Assembly (NCBI RefSeq): GCF_000143415.4
Contig: NW_003314282.1
Coordinates: 102,188 to 166,187 of the forward strand
DNA length: 64,000 nucleotides
Direction of reading: 5' to 3'
DNA from: Selaginella moellendorffii
Lineage: Eukaryota; Streptophyta; Lycopodiopsida; Selaginellales; Selaginellaceae
Positions 1 through 9,875 of this stretch are shown here, piece by piece (position 1 is the stretch's first letter; the number at the start of each line of letters is the position of its first letter). Below the pieces are notes generated by a model. It was not told the DNA's origin. It saw only the letters and a program-made list of their open reading frames with translations, and did no database searches. The position numbers were made by a program, and so were the translations under genes.

Positions 1-1228
1 GCGGGTTTTGAGATTCTGGCGAGGATAGCGCTCGTCGATGGAGTCGACCATCTCGTCTTTACGTTGTATCGCAATTTCCTGGCTTCCATTCTCCTCCTTC
101 CCATTGCTTACTTTGTGGAGAAGAAGCAAAGGCCAGCGCTAAACTTTAAGTTCGTTCTTCTCTTCTTTGGCCTCGCTTTGCTTGGGTACGTTTGTTCTTC
201 CCTCTTTTGTCCCTTTCAAAAAAAAACCCAAACGAAGATCTTGATTTTTCCACAGGGTGACGATCAATCAAATGTGTTATTTAATTGGACTCCAGTACAC
301 AAACACTGTCATCGCTTCAGCACTTCGGAATTTAATCCCAGTTCTTACATTCGTGCTCGCAACAATCTTAAGGTAGCTCTCTCTCTCTCTCATGCACACA
401 CACACACACACATATTGTCCGCTGCAAATGATTGAAGGGTCGAAGAACTGGACGTGAAAAAACTGGATGGAGTGGCCAAAATCTTGGGAACACTCCTGGG
501 ACTCGTTGGAGCAGTGCTGCTCTCTTCACACCATCCCACAGTCAGAGAAATACTTCGCCACCAATTTCTTCGAAGAAGAGGTGATCTTGAGCTCCAAACA
601 AGTGGATGGGAGCTTGGCATTGGCTGCCTCCTCCTGGCCTTCCTCTCCTTCGCGCTCTTCCTCGTTCTCCAATCTCTCCTCCTCAAGAAATACGCCGCTC
701 CATTCTCGATTGGAGCATTCTCGTGTTTGTTCAGCACGCTCCAGTTGGGAATCATCTCGGCCAGCTTTGGCCAGGCCTCGAAGATCTGGAGCTTCTGGAC
801 GACAAGCCATCCTCGAGTGATCCTCAGTGTTTTATATGCAGTAAGCTCTACGATCACTATGATCTTTCAAACTTATTTTCTTTCAGGGATTGATTGGATC
901 TGGATTTGTATCCGGAGTCCAATCTTGGGGAGTTCATAAAGGAGGACCCGTGCTCGTCGCTGCTTATCAGCCACTGGAGACTGTTCTAGTCACACTTTTC
1001 TACGTTTTCTTCGGTGGACAGGCACTAGATCCTCTCAGGTGATGATCAAAACTCCAAAACGCATAGTCCAATGAATTTGTTTGCTCTTACAGTATGGGTG
1101 GAATCCTCCTTGTGTTTGCTGGGCTCTATCTTGTAGCATGGGCTCAAAGACACCAAAGGCAACGCAAGCTTTTACAGGGTCAAACGATCCGAGAACCACT
1201 TCTAGACAACGTAGTGATCCTAGAATAG
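1..1228 (+). CDS. WAT1-related / EamA-type membrane transporter, 5' end outside window
   Basis: Five exons can be joined in frame: 1-185, 256-372, 438-840, 887-1038 and 1093-1228, all with GT-AG introns of 46-70 bp; the stop is TAG at 1226-1228. The product is a chain of hydrophobic helices, with LASILLLPIAY in exon 1, TVIASALRNLIPVLTFVLATIL in pieces across exon 2, and GGILLVFAGLYLVAW at the C-terminus. This is the ten-helix EamA (drug/metabolite transporter) layout of plant WAT1/nodulin MtN21 proteins. The PVLTFVLA and VAAYQPLETVL regions are typical of that family. Known members move auxin or amino acids across the plasma membrane or tonoplast; the substrate here cannot be told. The N-terminal start lies before position 1. 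The C-terminal tail ends in REPLLDNVVILE. Confidence 0.85.
391..412. repeat. (CA)n microsatellite in intron
   Basis: A short CA dinucleotide run, preceded by a CT run, lies inside intron 2 of the WAT1-like gene (373-437). Confidence 0.8.
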
Positions 1229-1562
1229 TAGTATCTGTGATTCATGAATAACAAAAACAATTTTGCTATCTCGGCAACTCAAAATACTGCCAAGCAATTG
1301 GCACTAGGAATTCTCGGTATGGTTTTGGAGCTCCAGTAGCTCATCTGGAAGAATCAACAAGCGTTACCACATGAAGAAAAAGGTGAGAAGAAAGTCTTAA
1401 GTACCTTCTTTGGGGTCGTGAAGCTGATACGAGGATCAATCTGCCGCTTGACTAGCTTCACCTCGGTATCCACTTCATGAAAAAACCCACGGCTCTTGCA
1501 AGCTTCAATCCTTGCACAGTTTGCCCATTATCAATGTCCGAGTTGCGTACGTACTCTAGTGG

Positions 1563-3432
1563 TTAGTTAGGCGTTTTACCGGTAGCCGCTCCCACAGCCT
1601 TCTTCTTTGGGACCGGAGCCGGAGCTGGAGCCTTGACTGAGAAAGGGATGAACTCCAACCCAGCCATGTATGGCTGCAAGGCTTTGGGAACTCGGAGCCC
1701 ATCCTCGGTCTGGTAGTTCTCCAGAATGCAGCACAAGGTTCGCTGCGTTGCGGTCAGTGTGGAGTTCAGCAGGTGCACAAAATGCTTTGGTTGCTCGTTG
1801 GCCTGGAAAGAGAGAGAGAAAAAAAGCTAAGCAACATAGAAGAAACTAAGAATGTTACGCACCGTTGTCTGGCCATATCTTATGTCAAGATTTCTCGCTT
1901 GATAGTCAGTGCAGTTTGAGCAAGAGACGAGCTCTCGATAGGCCTTCGATGCTGGAAACCACGCTTCGAGGTCGTACTTCTTGGCAGCGGCATCATTCAG
2001 CGCTCCAGACACGATGACAACTACTTGGTATGGAATGCCGAGCTGCAAACAGAAGAACAAGGATAAGTGAATAAAAACCAGCAAAACAATCAGTGTACAA
2101 CCTCCTGATAGAAATCTTCCGAGTTCTTTAGCATCTCCTCGTGCATCTTCCAGGACTCGTCACCGAGAGGGCTTGTGATGCAAAACTGCTCAATCTTATC
2201 GAACTGATGCACCCGGAAAATTCCAAGGGTGTCTCTCCCGTGCGAGCCAGCTTCTTTGCGGAAGCAAGTAGACAGCCCAGCGTACCTACATCACGCAAAG
2301 CTCTTATATGCTGCAGTTTGCTAAAACAGGTAGCTACCTGATAGGCAAGGATTTCGGATCCATCCAGTCTCCACGATGGTACGAACAAAGAGGCTGCTCC
2401 GAAGTAGCGATCAAGTACTTCTCGTCCTTTTCCGCGAGCTTGTCATCTCCTTCCCCTTCTCCAACCTGTCACGACAATATGTCAAAGAAAATAGCAGCGC
2501 TTTGAGCTTTTTTACCTTGTAAAGCTCCTCATCAAACTGTGCAAGTTGTGCACACTCCTTCATGACATCCTTCTTCATGAAATACGGAGGTTGAAGAGGG
2601 CTATATCCACGCTTGGTAAGAAACGCGAGGCCAAAGTTGATCAAAGCCTGGTTTAGCAAGACACCATGCCCTTTCAGATAGTAGCCCCTTCCACCAGCAA
2701 CATCCGTTCCTGAAACCACGGATGGAAAAAAATATAAGTGGGAAGAACGAGACGTCCTATGCAAACCTTTTTTAATGTCAGCGAAACCCAGGCATTCCAC
2801 CAAGTCAACATGGTTCTTCAGATTTTTCTCCTGTCGCAATTCTCCCCAGGTACGAATGACCGCATTTTTTTCCTGCAAAAGCCAAAACTTGAGCACAAGG
2901 AAAGAAGAAGCAAAAACCCTGGAAACATCACCTCGTCATTGTCCACGGGGACGGAGTCATGCACGAGATTTCCAATGAGCTTGAGCTTCCCGTCCAGAGT
3001 AGACTTGACAGACTCGACCTCTTTCTCCTTCGACACGAGGCTGTTGTCCAGGTCGAGCTTCTTCTGCTTGAGCTCCGAAGGATCTTCTTTGTTCTACACC
3101 GTAAGCAACTTTAAGTCCCCACTCACTACAAAGGAGAAGAAAAAATAAAGAGGGAGAGACGATTTTACCCGAAACTTGAGCCCAATCTCTTTGCTGAGAC
3201 GATTTCCCTCCCTTCGCAGGCCCTCCACCTCGTGTTGGACTAGACAAATTCACCGAAAACACGCTGAAAACAAGAAAAGAGAGCCGAGAAATCACTTACG
3301 CTTGCGCCATTCCTTGTCGATCTGGATCACCTCATCGACCAGCTCCACGGATGCGTAGCGGCGGCGCTGAGACTCGCGGACGCGCTCCGGATCGCCGCCC
3401 TTCTCCTGCCGCACAAGATTGATGTCGAGCAT
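1563..3432 (-). CDS. Cytosolic seryl-tRNA synthetase (SerRS), nine exons
   Basis: Class II aminoacyl-tRNA synthetase that charges tRNA-Ser with serine in the cytosol. Reading the minus strand, exons are 3432-3300, 3239-3169, 3093-2932, 2872-2767, 2709-2516, 2465-2338, 2285-2102, 2042-1863 and 1802-1563, all GT-AG. They sum to 1398 nt, exactly 465 codons plus stop, close to plant cytosolic SerRS. The N-terminus [13 protein letters not shown] and the following [15 protein letters not shown] are the start of the tRNA-binding coiled-coil arm, which continues through exon 3 ([11 protein letters not shown]). The catalytic core shows [14 protein letters not shown], the motif 2 region [20 protein letters not shown], and the motif 3 region [14 protein letters not shown]. 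The C-terminus is a basic tail (PVPKKKAVG) usual for eukaryotic SerRS. No organelle transit peptide is visible. Confidence 0.96.
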
Positions 3433-3518
3433 CTCGGATTCTAGGGATAGGGTTTTAGCGAAGCGTTTTATGGTAAGTGTAAATGCGATTGGTTAAATTT
3501 AAACGCGTTTAACACAAT
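3433..3518. promoter_or_regulatory. SerRS 5' flank with telo-box-like motif
   Basis: The short stretch upstream of the SerRS ATG carries an AGGGATAGGGTTTTAG motif near 3444-3460. This resembles the plant telo-box (AAACCCTA on the other strand) common in promoters of translation genes. Only 86 bp separate the ATG from the stop of the neighbouring oxygenase gene on the same strand. Confidence 0.4.
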
Positions 3519-4736
3519 TTATTCTTCTTCGCTTTCATCTTCTTCGCGATCTTCATCTTCTTCTTCTTCATCGCTTTCTTTTTCTTCGCTTTCATCGCTT
3601 TCTTCCTGACTTCCTCCGCGAATCGTGACAAGGATGGCAGCAGCGCAGTAGAAGCTCTCGGTGCTGGGCTCATTCCCATAGCTCGCACACGCGCCACCGA
3701 GATTCCAATCAAAGCTTCCACGGCACCACACGATCTTCCATTCTTCCACCAAACGTCTGTCGAGGAACTCACTGAGATCAAACGATTCTTTGTCCTGTGA
3801 TTCGTAGCAGTCGTCCGAAACAACAAACTTCCCAAGCATGCTCTCATGCCCAATGAAGCGATTGTCCCCAAACTTTTCCCTCGACCACACCGAGCACACC
3901 CGAGCTTCCAATCCAGCCGCCACTGCCGCGTGATAGACAAACGCGTCGCTGCCCTTGAGAGCCTCTGGAATGCTCACTTCACTGCCCTGAGCGTAGAGAT
4001 GCTCGCAAGGAAATCCCAGTGTCATGTTCTTCCCGGATGCCTTCGCCTCCACAAAGAGCTTGTAGAGCTCCGACCGTGAAAAGTCCGTCTTTCCAGCCAC
4101 TGTGCTGGATTCCTCCACAAAGAGGTTGTAAGTGAGCGTCAATCGATGCCCCGACGTTACCTCGAGCACCTCGTGCTCGCAATCCGAGAAGAAAGCCGCC
4201 CAGCCTATCCGGTCATCGCTGTTCTCTCCTCCAAAGCTAAAGCTCTGCGATTTCTTGCCATGCCGGACCACCAAGTCTCCGCCGGAGTGAGCGCAAGGCA
4301 GCGAGACGACGAGCGAAGCTAGCATGTTTCCAGCCTGGGGAGTGTCTACGTGAGCCTTGAAGAAATCTCCCTGCGCGTAGACGTTGAGCTTGTAGAGCTT
4401 GGGAATCACTCTTTGATTGCTCGGGAAGAGCAGCGTTTTGATCTCGTCTAGAATTCCATACCCGGAGAGATCGAAGTTGGTCGTAAAATCACCGGGCTCC
4501 AGCTTGAGCGCCTTCCTGTAGCTCGGATCCATGACCCTCTCGCCACCGATTCCAAAACTCGCCTCGCTACACGCCGCCGCTAGGGCCTGGATCCCGTCGG
4601 GCAATGCGATGCTCTGCCACGAATCTTGCTGCCTGTAACAGATTCTAACCGGAAATTCTGGCGCCAGCGATCCACCGCAGCAAAAGGGACTGGAGATCTT
4701 CCTCGCAGCGGCCGCGAGCATCCACTTATCAACCAT
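3519..4736 (-). CDS. 2-oxoglutarate/Fe(II)-dependent oxygenase, prolyl-4-hydroxylase-like (tandem copy 1)
   Basis: Intronless 405-aa protein. The core shows the double-stranded beta-helix iron site of 2OG oxygenases. The HxD pair is in AHVDTPQAGNM, and the distal His is in DCEHEVLEVTSGHRLTLTY, whose following Arg is the usual 2-oxoglutarate ligand. GGDLVVRHG lies between them. This fits a P4H-type hydroxylase; the protein or small-molecule substrate is unknown. An in-frame ATG exists at 4778, but the bases between it and 4736 form a telo-box (AGGGTTTAGGG), which reads as 5' UTR, so I chose 4736. The C-terminal about 30 residues are almost pure Asp/Glu/Ser with Lys. It is a tandem duplicate of the gene at 4915-6105, same strand, 178 bp apart. 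Confidence 0.85.
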   Translation of the reverse strand: MVDKWMLAAAARKISSPFCCGGSLAPEFPVRICYRQQDSWQSIALPDGIQALAAACSEASFGIGGERVMDPSYRKALKLEPGDFTTNFDLSGYGILDEIKTLLFPSNQRVIPKLYKLNVYAQGDFFKAHVDTPQAGNMLASLVVSLPCAHSGGDLVVRHGKKSQSFSFGGENSDDRIGWAAFFSDCEHEVLEVTSGHRLTLTYNLFVEESSTVAGKTDFSRSELYKLFVEAKASGKNMTLGFPCEHLYAQGSEVSIPEALKGSDAFVYHAAVAAGLEARVCSVWSREKFGDNRFIGHESMLGKFVVSDDCYESQDKESFDLSEFLDRRLVEEWKIVWCRGSFDWNLGGACASYGNEPSTESFYCAAAILVTIRGGSQEESDESEEKESDEEEEDEDREEDESEEE

Positions 4737-4914
4737 GGCGCCAAGAAACCCTAAACCCTTAATGTCAAATCTTCTCATGTAAGCTTGATCGTGGCCGTTG
4801 ATCCAGTGCCCATTTGGACCGTCGATTACATTTAAAGCAGTTTTGGCGCTAAGATCAAGTCGAGCAATTGCAAAGATTCACAAAAAGAATTGGAACTTGA
4901 ATCAAGCATGATCG
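4737..4914. promoter_or_regulatory. Spacer between tandem oxygenase genes, with telo-box
   Basis: Contains CCCTAAACCC (4748-4757), a plant telo-box, immediately before the copy-1 ATG. The rest is unique sequence with no ORF. Confidence 0.5.
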
Positions 4915-6105
4915 TCAGTTTGGGTCTTCGTTTGCATCATCTTCCATTGTATCATTGTTTGTATTTGGATCATCTTCGTTTTCGTCTGCGTCATCTTCGT
5001 TTGGTTCATCTTCTCTGTCGTCTACACTGACCAGAATCGCGGCTGCACAGTAAAACGACTCAGTGCCTGGTTCATTCCCATAGCTCGCGCACGCGCCACC
5101 GACATTCCACTCGAAATTCTCGCGGCACCACACAACATCGCCCACATCTTCCTCCATTTCCTCGTGTAGCAACTTGCCAATCTCAGCTATTTCAACTTCC
5201 TCCCTGTAGAAAGCATACCCGGACACTAGAAATCTTCCAAGCACGTCTTCGTCACCAATGAACTTTGGATGATCGAAGTCGGGGTTCCTCCTCGAGGCGC
5301 GAAAGCCATCTTCTCTCGACCACACCGAGCACACCGAGGCGTTTAACCCAGCTGCCACTGCTGTGTGATAGACAAAAGCATCGTCACCTTTGAGGCCATT
5401 CCCTTGGGCGTAGAGATGCTTGCAAGGAAATCCCAGTGTCATCTTCTGTCCGGACTCCTTTGCCTCGACAAAGAGCTTGTAGAGCTGCGTGCCTGAAAAA
5501 TCCGTCTTTGGAGTGGTAGAGTTCTCGACAAACAGGTTGTAAGTGAGTGTCAATCGATGCCCCGACGTTACCTCCATCACCTCGTGCTCACAGTCCGAGA
5601 AGAAAGCCGCCCAGCCTATCCGGCCATTGCCATTCTCTCCTCCAAAGCTAAAGCTATGGAATTTCTTGCCATGCCGGACCACCAAATCTCCGCCAGAGTG
5701 AGCGCAGGGCAGCGAGACGACGAGCGAAGCTAGCATGTTTCCACTTTGGGGAGTGTCTACGTGAGGCTTGAAGAAATCTCCCTGTGCATAGACGTTGAGC
5801 TTGTAGAGCTTGGCAATCACTGTCTGCTTGGTCGGAAAGAGCAGCGTTTTGATCTCGTCTAGAATTCCATACCCGGAGAGATCGAAGCTGGTTGTGAAAT
5901 CGCCAGGCTCCAGCTTGAGCGCCTTTCTGTAGCTCGGATCCATGACCCTCTCACCCCCGATTCCAAAACTCGCCTCGCTACATGCCGCTGCTAGATCCTG
6001 GATGCCATCGCCTGGCGGCAGCGCGATACTCCGCCATAAATCCCCTCCCGATCCATCTTGAGACTGCTGCCTGTAGCAAATCGTGATCGGGGCTTCCGGT
6101 GGCAT
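4915..6105 (-). CDS. 2-oxoglutarate/Fe(II)-dependent oxygenase, prolyl-4-hydroxylase-like (tandem copy 2)
   Basis: Intronless 396-aa paralogue of the gene at 3519-4736. The iron-binding set is intact: HVDTPQSGNM (HxD) and DCEHEVMEVTSGHR (distal His and 2OG-binding Arg). GYGILDEIKTLLFP and LYKLNVYAQGDFF are shared with copy 1. Start: the ATG at 6105 is the only one downstream of an in-frame TGA. The codons just before it still resemble the extra N-terminal peptide of copy 1 (FCCEGS against FCCGGS), so the N-terminus has probably been shortened by loss of an upstream ATG. The C-terminus is again acidic, but built of Asp/Glu/Asn repeats rather than Ser/Glu. It is divergent from the F-box gene, with 63 bp between the two ATGs. 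Confidence 0.85.
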   Translation of the reverse strand: MPPEAPITICYRQQSQDGSGGDLWRSIALPPGDGIQDLAAACSEASFGIGGERVMDPSYRKALKLEPGDFTTSFDLSGYGILDEIKTLLFPTKQTVIAKLYKLNVYAQGDFFKPHVDTPQSGNMLASLVVSLPCAHSGGDLVVRHGKKFHSFSFGGENGNGRIGWAAFFSDCEHEVMEVTSGHRLTLTYNLFVENSTTPKTDFSGTQLYKLFVEAKESGQKMTLGFPCKHLYAQGNGLKGDDAFVYHTAVAAGLNASVCSVWSREDGFRASRRNPDFDHPKFIGDEDVLGRFLVSGYAFYREEVEIAEIGKLLHEEMEEDVGDVVWCRENFEWNVGGACASYGNEPGTESFYCAAAILVSVDDREDEPNEDDADENEDDPNTNNDTMEDDANEDPN

Positions 6106-6168
6106 CGATCCCTCACAGCAAAAGGGACCATCGCCAACAGCGCTCGCGAGCTCCAGTGTCCTCGATCA
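6106..6168. promoter_or_regulatory. 63-bp divergent start region between oxygenase copy 2 and F-box gene
   Basis: The two start codons point away from each other with only 63 bp between. An open + frame also runs back to 6058, but that part is the mirror image of oxygenase coding sequence. Either the 5' UTRs overlap or one start is misplaced. Confidence 0.45.
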
Positions 6169-7344
6169 ATGCGTGGCACGGCTGGCGCCGAGGCGCTGGG
6201 CCCGGTGGCAGATCGGCTGCCTGTGTGGGATCTCTTCCAGTGCGTGGCGGTCTCCAAATCCTGGCGCGACGCGATCGTCCCCAAGATGAAGCGCGAGCGC
6301 TGGTTTTTGGTGGTAGGGGAGGGAAGGGCCGTGTGGGCGTGCTTTCCCCGGCTGGGATCCTGGCACAGGTTCAAACTGCCCGCGAATTTTCTGACGCGGA
6401 GGTATGTGGTGGATTACTCGCAGGGGCTCGTGTGCATGGGAACCAGCAGCAAGCTCGATCTCGTGGTATGGAATCCAGCGACCGGATGGAATCGGAGCAT
6501 TCCCAGGTCGCCCAGCAAACCTTGCAGGGCCTCGATCATCTCCATGCTCGTGGACGAAAGTACCAACGAGCTCCTCAAGATCGTCATTATCAGCCCAAGG
6601 ATCACAAAGCCCCTTGGAGACTATGAACGAATCAAAGACAGAGGGGGCTACTTGGTGGAGATTTTCGATGCCACCTCCAACGAGTGGAGTACCAGTACCA
6701 GCACTGGAGTAGACACCATGTTGAAGTCCCGGGGATCTTGGAGGAGGAGACCCGTTTTGGCGAAACCAATACCACAGCTCAAGGCACAGAAGAACGGGGT
6801 GATATACTTTGTGGAAAAAATCGGCAACAATGACGCCCGGTTGATGAGCCTGGACGTGGAGGCCAATGCTTGGAAGGAGGTTCCACTTCCAAAGAGAAAG
6901 GAGTCCGATTATCGCGGTGAGAGGGAGATCGAGATGGATTATTCATTCTATGACTTTCGGGCCCTTGCGTGTGTTGGAAAAAGAATCATGCTTCTTGTGG
7001 GTGATGGACTCTATCAGCTGGAGGAGATGAGTGGGAAATGGGAGCTTGTGTTGGATGATGCCTATGATGTGACTGCTTGTGCCGGGTGTGGGAATTTGCT
7101 TCTAGCCAAGGGAAACCACCGCACACTACGATCTGGATCGAGAAAAGTAGAACGAGAAGAAGAAGAAGAAGAAGAAGAATTAAGTGGGGATGATGGACTG
7201 TTTCGGTATGATGTGGAGGACAAGAGGGCGTTTGGTATCAATCTGGACGAGGATCTTGCCAAATCCTTTGGATATGATGGGTGGGATCACACTGAATGTT
7301 TGTTTTGGGGGCATTTTGCTGCGTTACAAGGCCTGCATGTTTAG
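6169..7344 (+). CDS. F-box protein with C-terminal beta-propeller-like region
   Basis: Intronless, 391 aa from the ATG at 6169. The frame is open back to 6058, but the extra residues are antisense to the oxygenase gene. The N-terminal LGPVADRLPVWDLFQCVAVSKSWRDAI (in pieces) matches a degenerate F-box, the Skp1-binding module of SCF E3 ubiquitin ligases. The Leu-Pro, the V-x-K-x-W and the spacing are the usual marks. After it comes the plant F-box-associated pattern: GLVCMGTSSKLDLVVWNPATG, then repeated beta-strand blocks (GVIYFVEKIG, LACVGKRIMLLVGDGLYQLEE) suggesting a kelch/FBA propeller for substrate recognition. An acidic Glu run (about residues 328-334) lies in a loop. The target is unknown. 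Confidence 0.75.
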   Translation: MRGTAGAEALGPVADRLPVWDLFQCVAVSKSWRDAIVPKMKRERWFLVVGEGRAVWACFPRLGSWHRFKLPANFLTRRYVVDYSQGLVCMGTSSKLDLVVWNPATGWNRSIPRSPSKPCRASIISMLVDESTNELLKIVIISPRITKPLGDYERIKDRGGYLVEIFDATSNEWSTSTSTGVDTMLKSRGSWRRRPVLAKPIPQLKAQKNGVIYFVEKIGNNDARLMSLDVEANAWKEVPLPKRKESDYRGEREIEMDYSFYDFRALACVGKRIMLLVGDGLYQLEEMSGKWELVLDDAYDVTACAGCGNLLLAKGNHRTLRSGSRKVEREEEEEEEELSGDDGLFRYDVEDKRAFGINLDEDLAKSFGYDGWDHTECLFWGHFAALQGLHV

Positions 7345-7944
7345 TCAACTCTAGTCAGTCAATCGAGATTCATATCCTCCGTATATACGCAAATCTTTTT
7401 ATGCCTTCGAGGCAGCCATGGTGGCGATTTCTTTTTAATCTGCTGCTGATTTATTATTCTTGGTCAGGCAGCACTTCCTGCATTCTAAAGTGTGTTTCAA
7501 AAGTCCATCATATAATTGGAAAATTGAAAACAAGAATTTTTATTTGCAAAACCATTGACACCTTTTTTTAAGAAAATGGATCTATATATAACTAGCTATA
7601 GGACAATGATTAGATTCAACATAGTTCTGTTATAGTTTTAAAACCATAATTTAAAATTTGTACAAACTATTATTAATTATATTAAAGCATATACAAGGAT
7701 ATTGGCATTCAAATAATGTGCTATATTATATCTATATATAGTATATTTAATGTTAATGCATAATAAATTGTATTGATAATTCACTATTATATGAGAAGAG
7801 AAGGTGATTACTTATGTTAAAGATTACTACAAACAATTTTAAGCAATCTATTAATTATAAAAATTGATCAAATAAGTATAAAAAATATAATAAAATAAAT
7901 TTATGCAATTTGAATATATTAATTATAAGTTGAAAAACTAATTT
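7345..7944. other. AT-rich intergenic stretch
   Basis: Contains the F-box 3' region, then very AT-rich sequence with many TATATA and poly-A/T tracts. No gene or recognisable repeat seen. Confidence 0.6.
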
Positions 7945-8119
7945 TGTGAGTGCATAGAATATGGAAAGGGAATACAGAAATGTGCATATCAATTAGCCCA
8001 AAAACCATAGCTTATATACAAGAGCGAGTAGTTCGGATTGAAACCAATCCAACAGCTACCAAAATCCCACTATGCTAATATTAGTATACAGCATCGTAGC
8101 TGTACACTTGACCCTCATA
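7945..8119 (-). repeat. 3' LTR of element 1
   Basis: 175 bp, alignable over its full length with 13888-14060 with scattered substitutions. It ends in inverted TGTGAG / CTCATA and contains the shared AGTATACAGCATCGTAGC block. Confidence 0.88.
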
Positions 8120-9137
8120 TCATCCCCTCCTCTCGGAATAATGGAAGACCATCAGGGTTCTTTTGTAGACGGGCCGGGATCTAAAGGAACATTAGGAGGA
8201 GGCATCGGCGGATCTGTAGATGGTATTAACTGTTCCTGATCCCTTTGTATGAAGCGTTTCAACCGCTGCATATGCACAATCTCTGGAGGATCAGCCTGTT
8301 GGATGTCATACCGAACCTCATAAACTTATGGTCCAACTTGCCGCAACAGCCGATTGTAAGCCACAAATTTTTCCTTTCCAATTTGCTAGCTTACCTCGTC
8401 TATCCGTCCAACACTGCCTTGGCTTTTGCTAAGTTCCCTTGCCAAGGTTCTCGCCTATGGTACCAGCTCCTACTTGGTTTCAGCTACTCACTGCACGAGC
8501 AACGGAGTGTTAGCCATCCTTCCACGGATTCCCAAATCACTCCCAATCCCCCTCCCCGGGTTAGACTGGACTTAGGTTCGGCTACACTCCCCGCAAGCAC
8601 AAGCAGCCAAGCACACCAAGCTTCCAGGTTCCTAACATCCCCTGGTACCACAAGACTTGATCATGGGACCCTCTAAATCCCCAGTCTTGAGTGCAACACT
8701 TGCTTCGGGACGCCGGGGCGAAACACCGTGGCCTAACGGCCCGGTATGGGTACCTCTCGCCCCCCACTTCCATCCCGAAGGAAGGCCCAAGCCCCTAGGA
8801 AGGGCGAGGACCAATGAGCCGCATGGTACTCAAGTGGGGCACCACTCCACATGAGCCGGGAGCACCGCAATCGGTTTCCCTTTCGGGAGTGGGAGCTGCT
8901 CTTGAGCACTTCCTTGGATGGCCCCTCCGGCACCAGCCAAGTCCATGCTCACTCCCACCCAAGGCCCCCTCGGTCCCAGTCCCAACCTCAAGTCGGTTTG
9001 GAAGCCCAACTGGAGAGTTCCCTTCAAAACTGGTTCCTGGACCTCACTATCCCTACTATACTTTTGGAACCCCCTGCAGCCCCCCCCCCCTGGGAGACGC
9101 ACGCTTTGGGCTTTCACCCCTTGACCCGTATTAGTAT
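8120..9137 (-). other. 3' non-coding part of element 1 between hexamer array and LTR
   Basis: No convincing ORF. A purine tract lies next to the LTR. A GC-rich segment (about 8560-9120) with a C10 run differs in composition from the rest of the element and may be a captured sequence, but I do not recognise it. Confidence 0.5.
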
Positions 9138-9440
9138 TTGGACTTAGTCTCTGGCTCGATCTCGGACCCGATTTCGGATCCGACTTCGGATTCGGGTTCG
9201 GACTCGATCACGGACTCGATCTTGGACCCGATCTCGAACCCGACCTCGGACTCGACCTCGGACTCGGTCTCGGACCCGATTTCGGATCTCGGACTCTGTC
9301 TCAAACTCGGTCTCGAACTCGGACTCGAACTCGGTCCCCGAGTCGGTCTCAGACTCGATTCCGGACTCTATCTCGAACTCGGTCCTAGAGTCGGTCTTGG
9401 ACTCGATCTTCGACTTGGTCCCATCCGATGAACTCTTTGT
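9138..9440 (-). repeat. Degenerate hexanucleotide array (GAGTCC/GAGACC type) in element 1
   Basis: About 300 bp of imperfect 6-bp units on the element strand, GAxTCx with many CGAG steps. All frames are open because there is almost no way to form a stop, so it mimics an Arg-Asp or Glu-Ser repeat protein. The same kind of array followed by the same AATACTAATAC block is found at 63786-63920 in element 2, so it belongs to the element family. Confidence 0.85.
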
Positions 9441-9875
9441 CATTTTGGTCATGCTTTCGGGGTTCCTTTAGCCTACGACACCTCGGCGAGTTGGTTCCTT
9501 ACACCGATACGGTCCTTTCCACTGTGCAAGGAGCCCCTTAGATAAACCACGTACCGTAACATGGAGAAAACGGACTAACACCAAATCATCCACTTTGTAC
9601 TCCGCAGGTGGACGATGATGGGAGTTGTAGCGCCGTTGTTGTCCCACTTGTACGCGGCTTAAGTGTTCGGCAGACTCCGCTCAGACAAGTGGAAGAATGC
9701 TCGTCAAATATTGATCTCATAACCTAGCATCTGCAGCTCGTGGCAATCACGAAGGTAAACCCAACTCCGTTGGTAATATTGGATCATGACCATATAGGAA
9801 TTTATATGGTGAAGCACCAACAAAACTCTGCACCCTAATGACATATACATACCGAAGAGACGGCAAATAACCATT

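Noticed and set aside
6058-6168. F-box protein N-terminal extension
   Set aside because: The extra residues are the reverse complement of oxygenase codons.
9138-9452. Long open frames encoding Arg-Asp or Glu-Ser repeats
   Set aside because: They are the by-product of a hexanucleotide array in which stops are nearly impossible; similar array lies in element 2 outside any gene.
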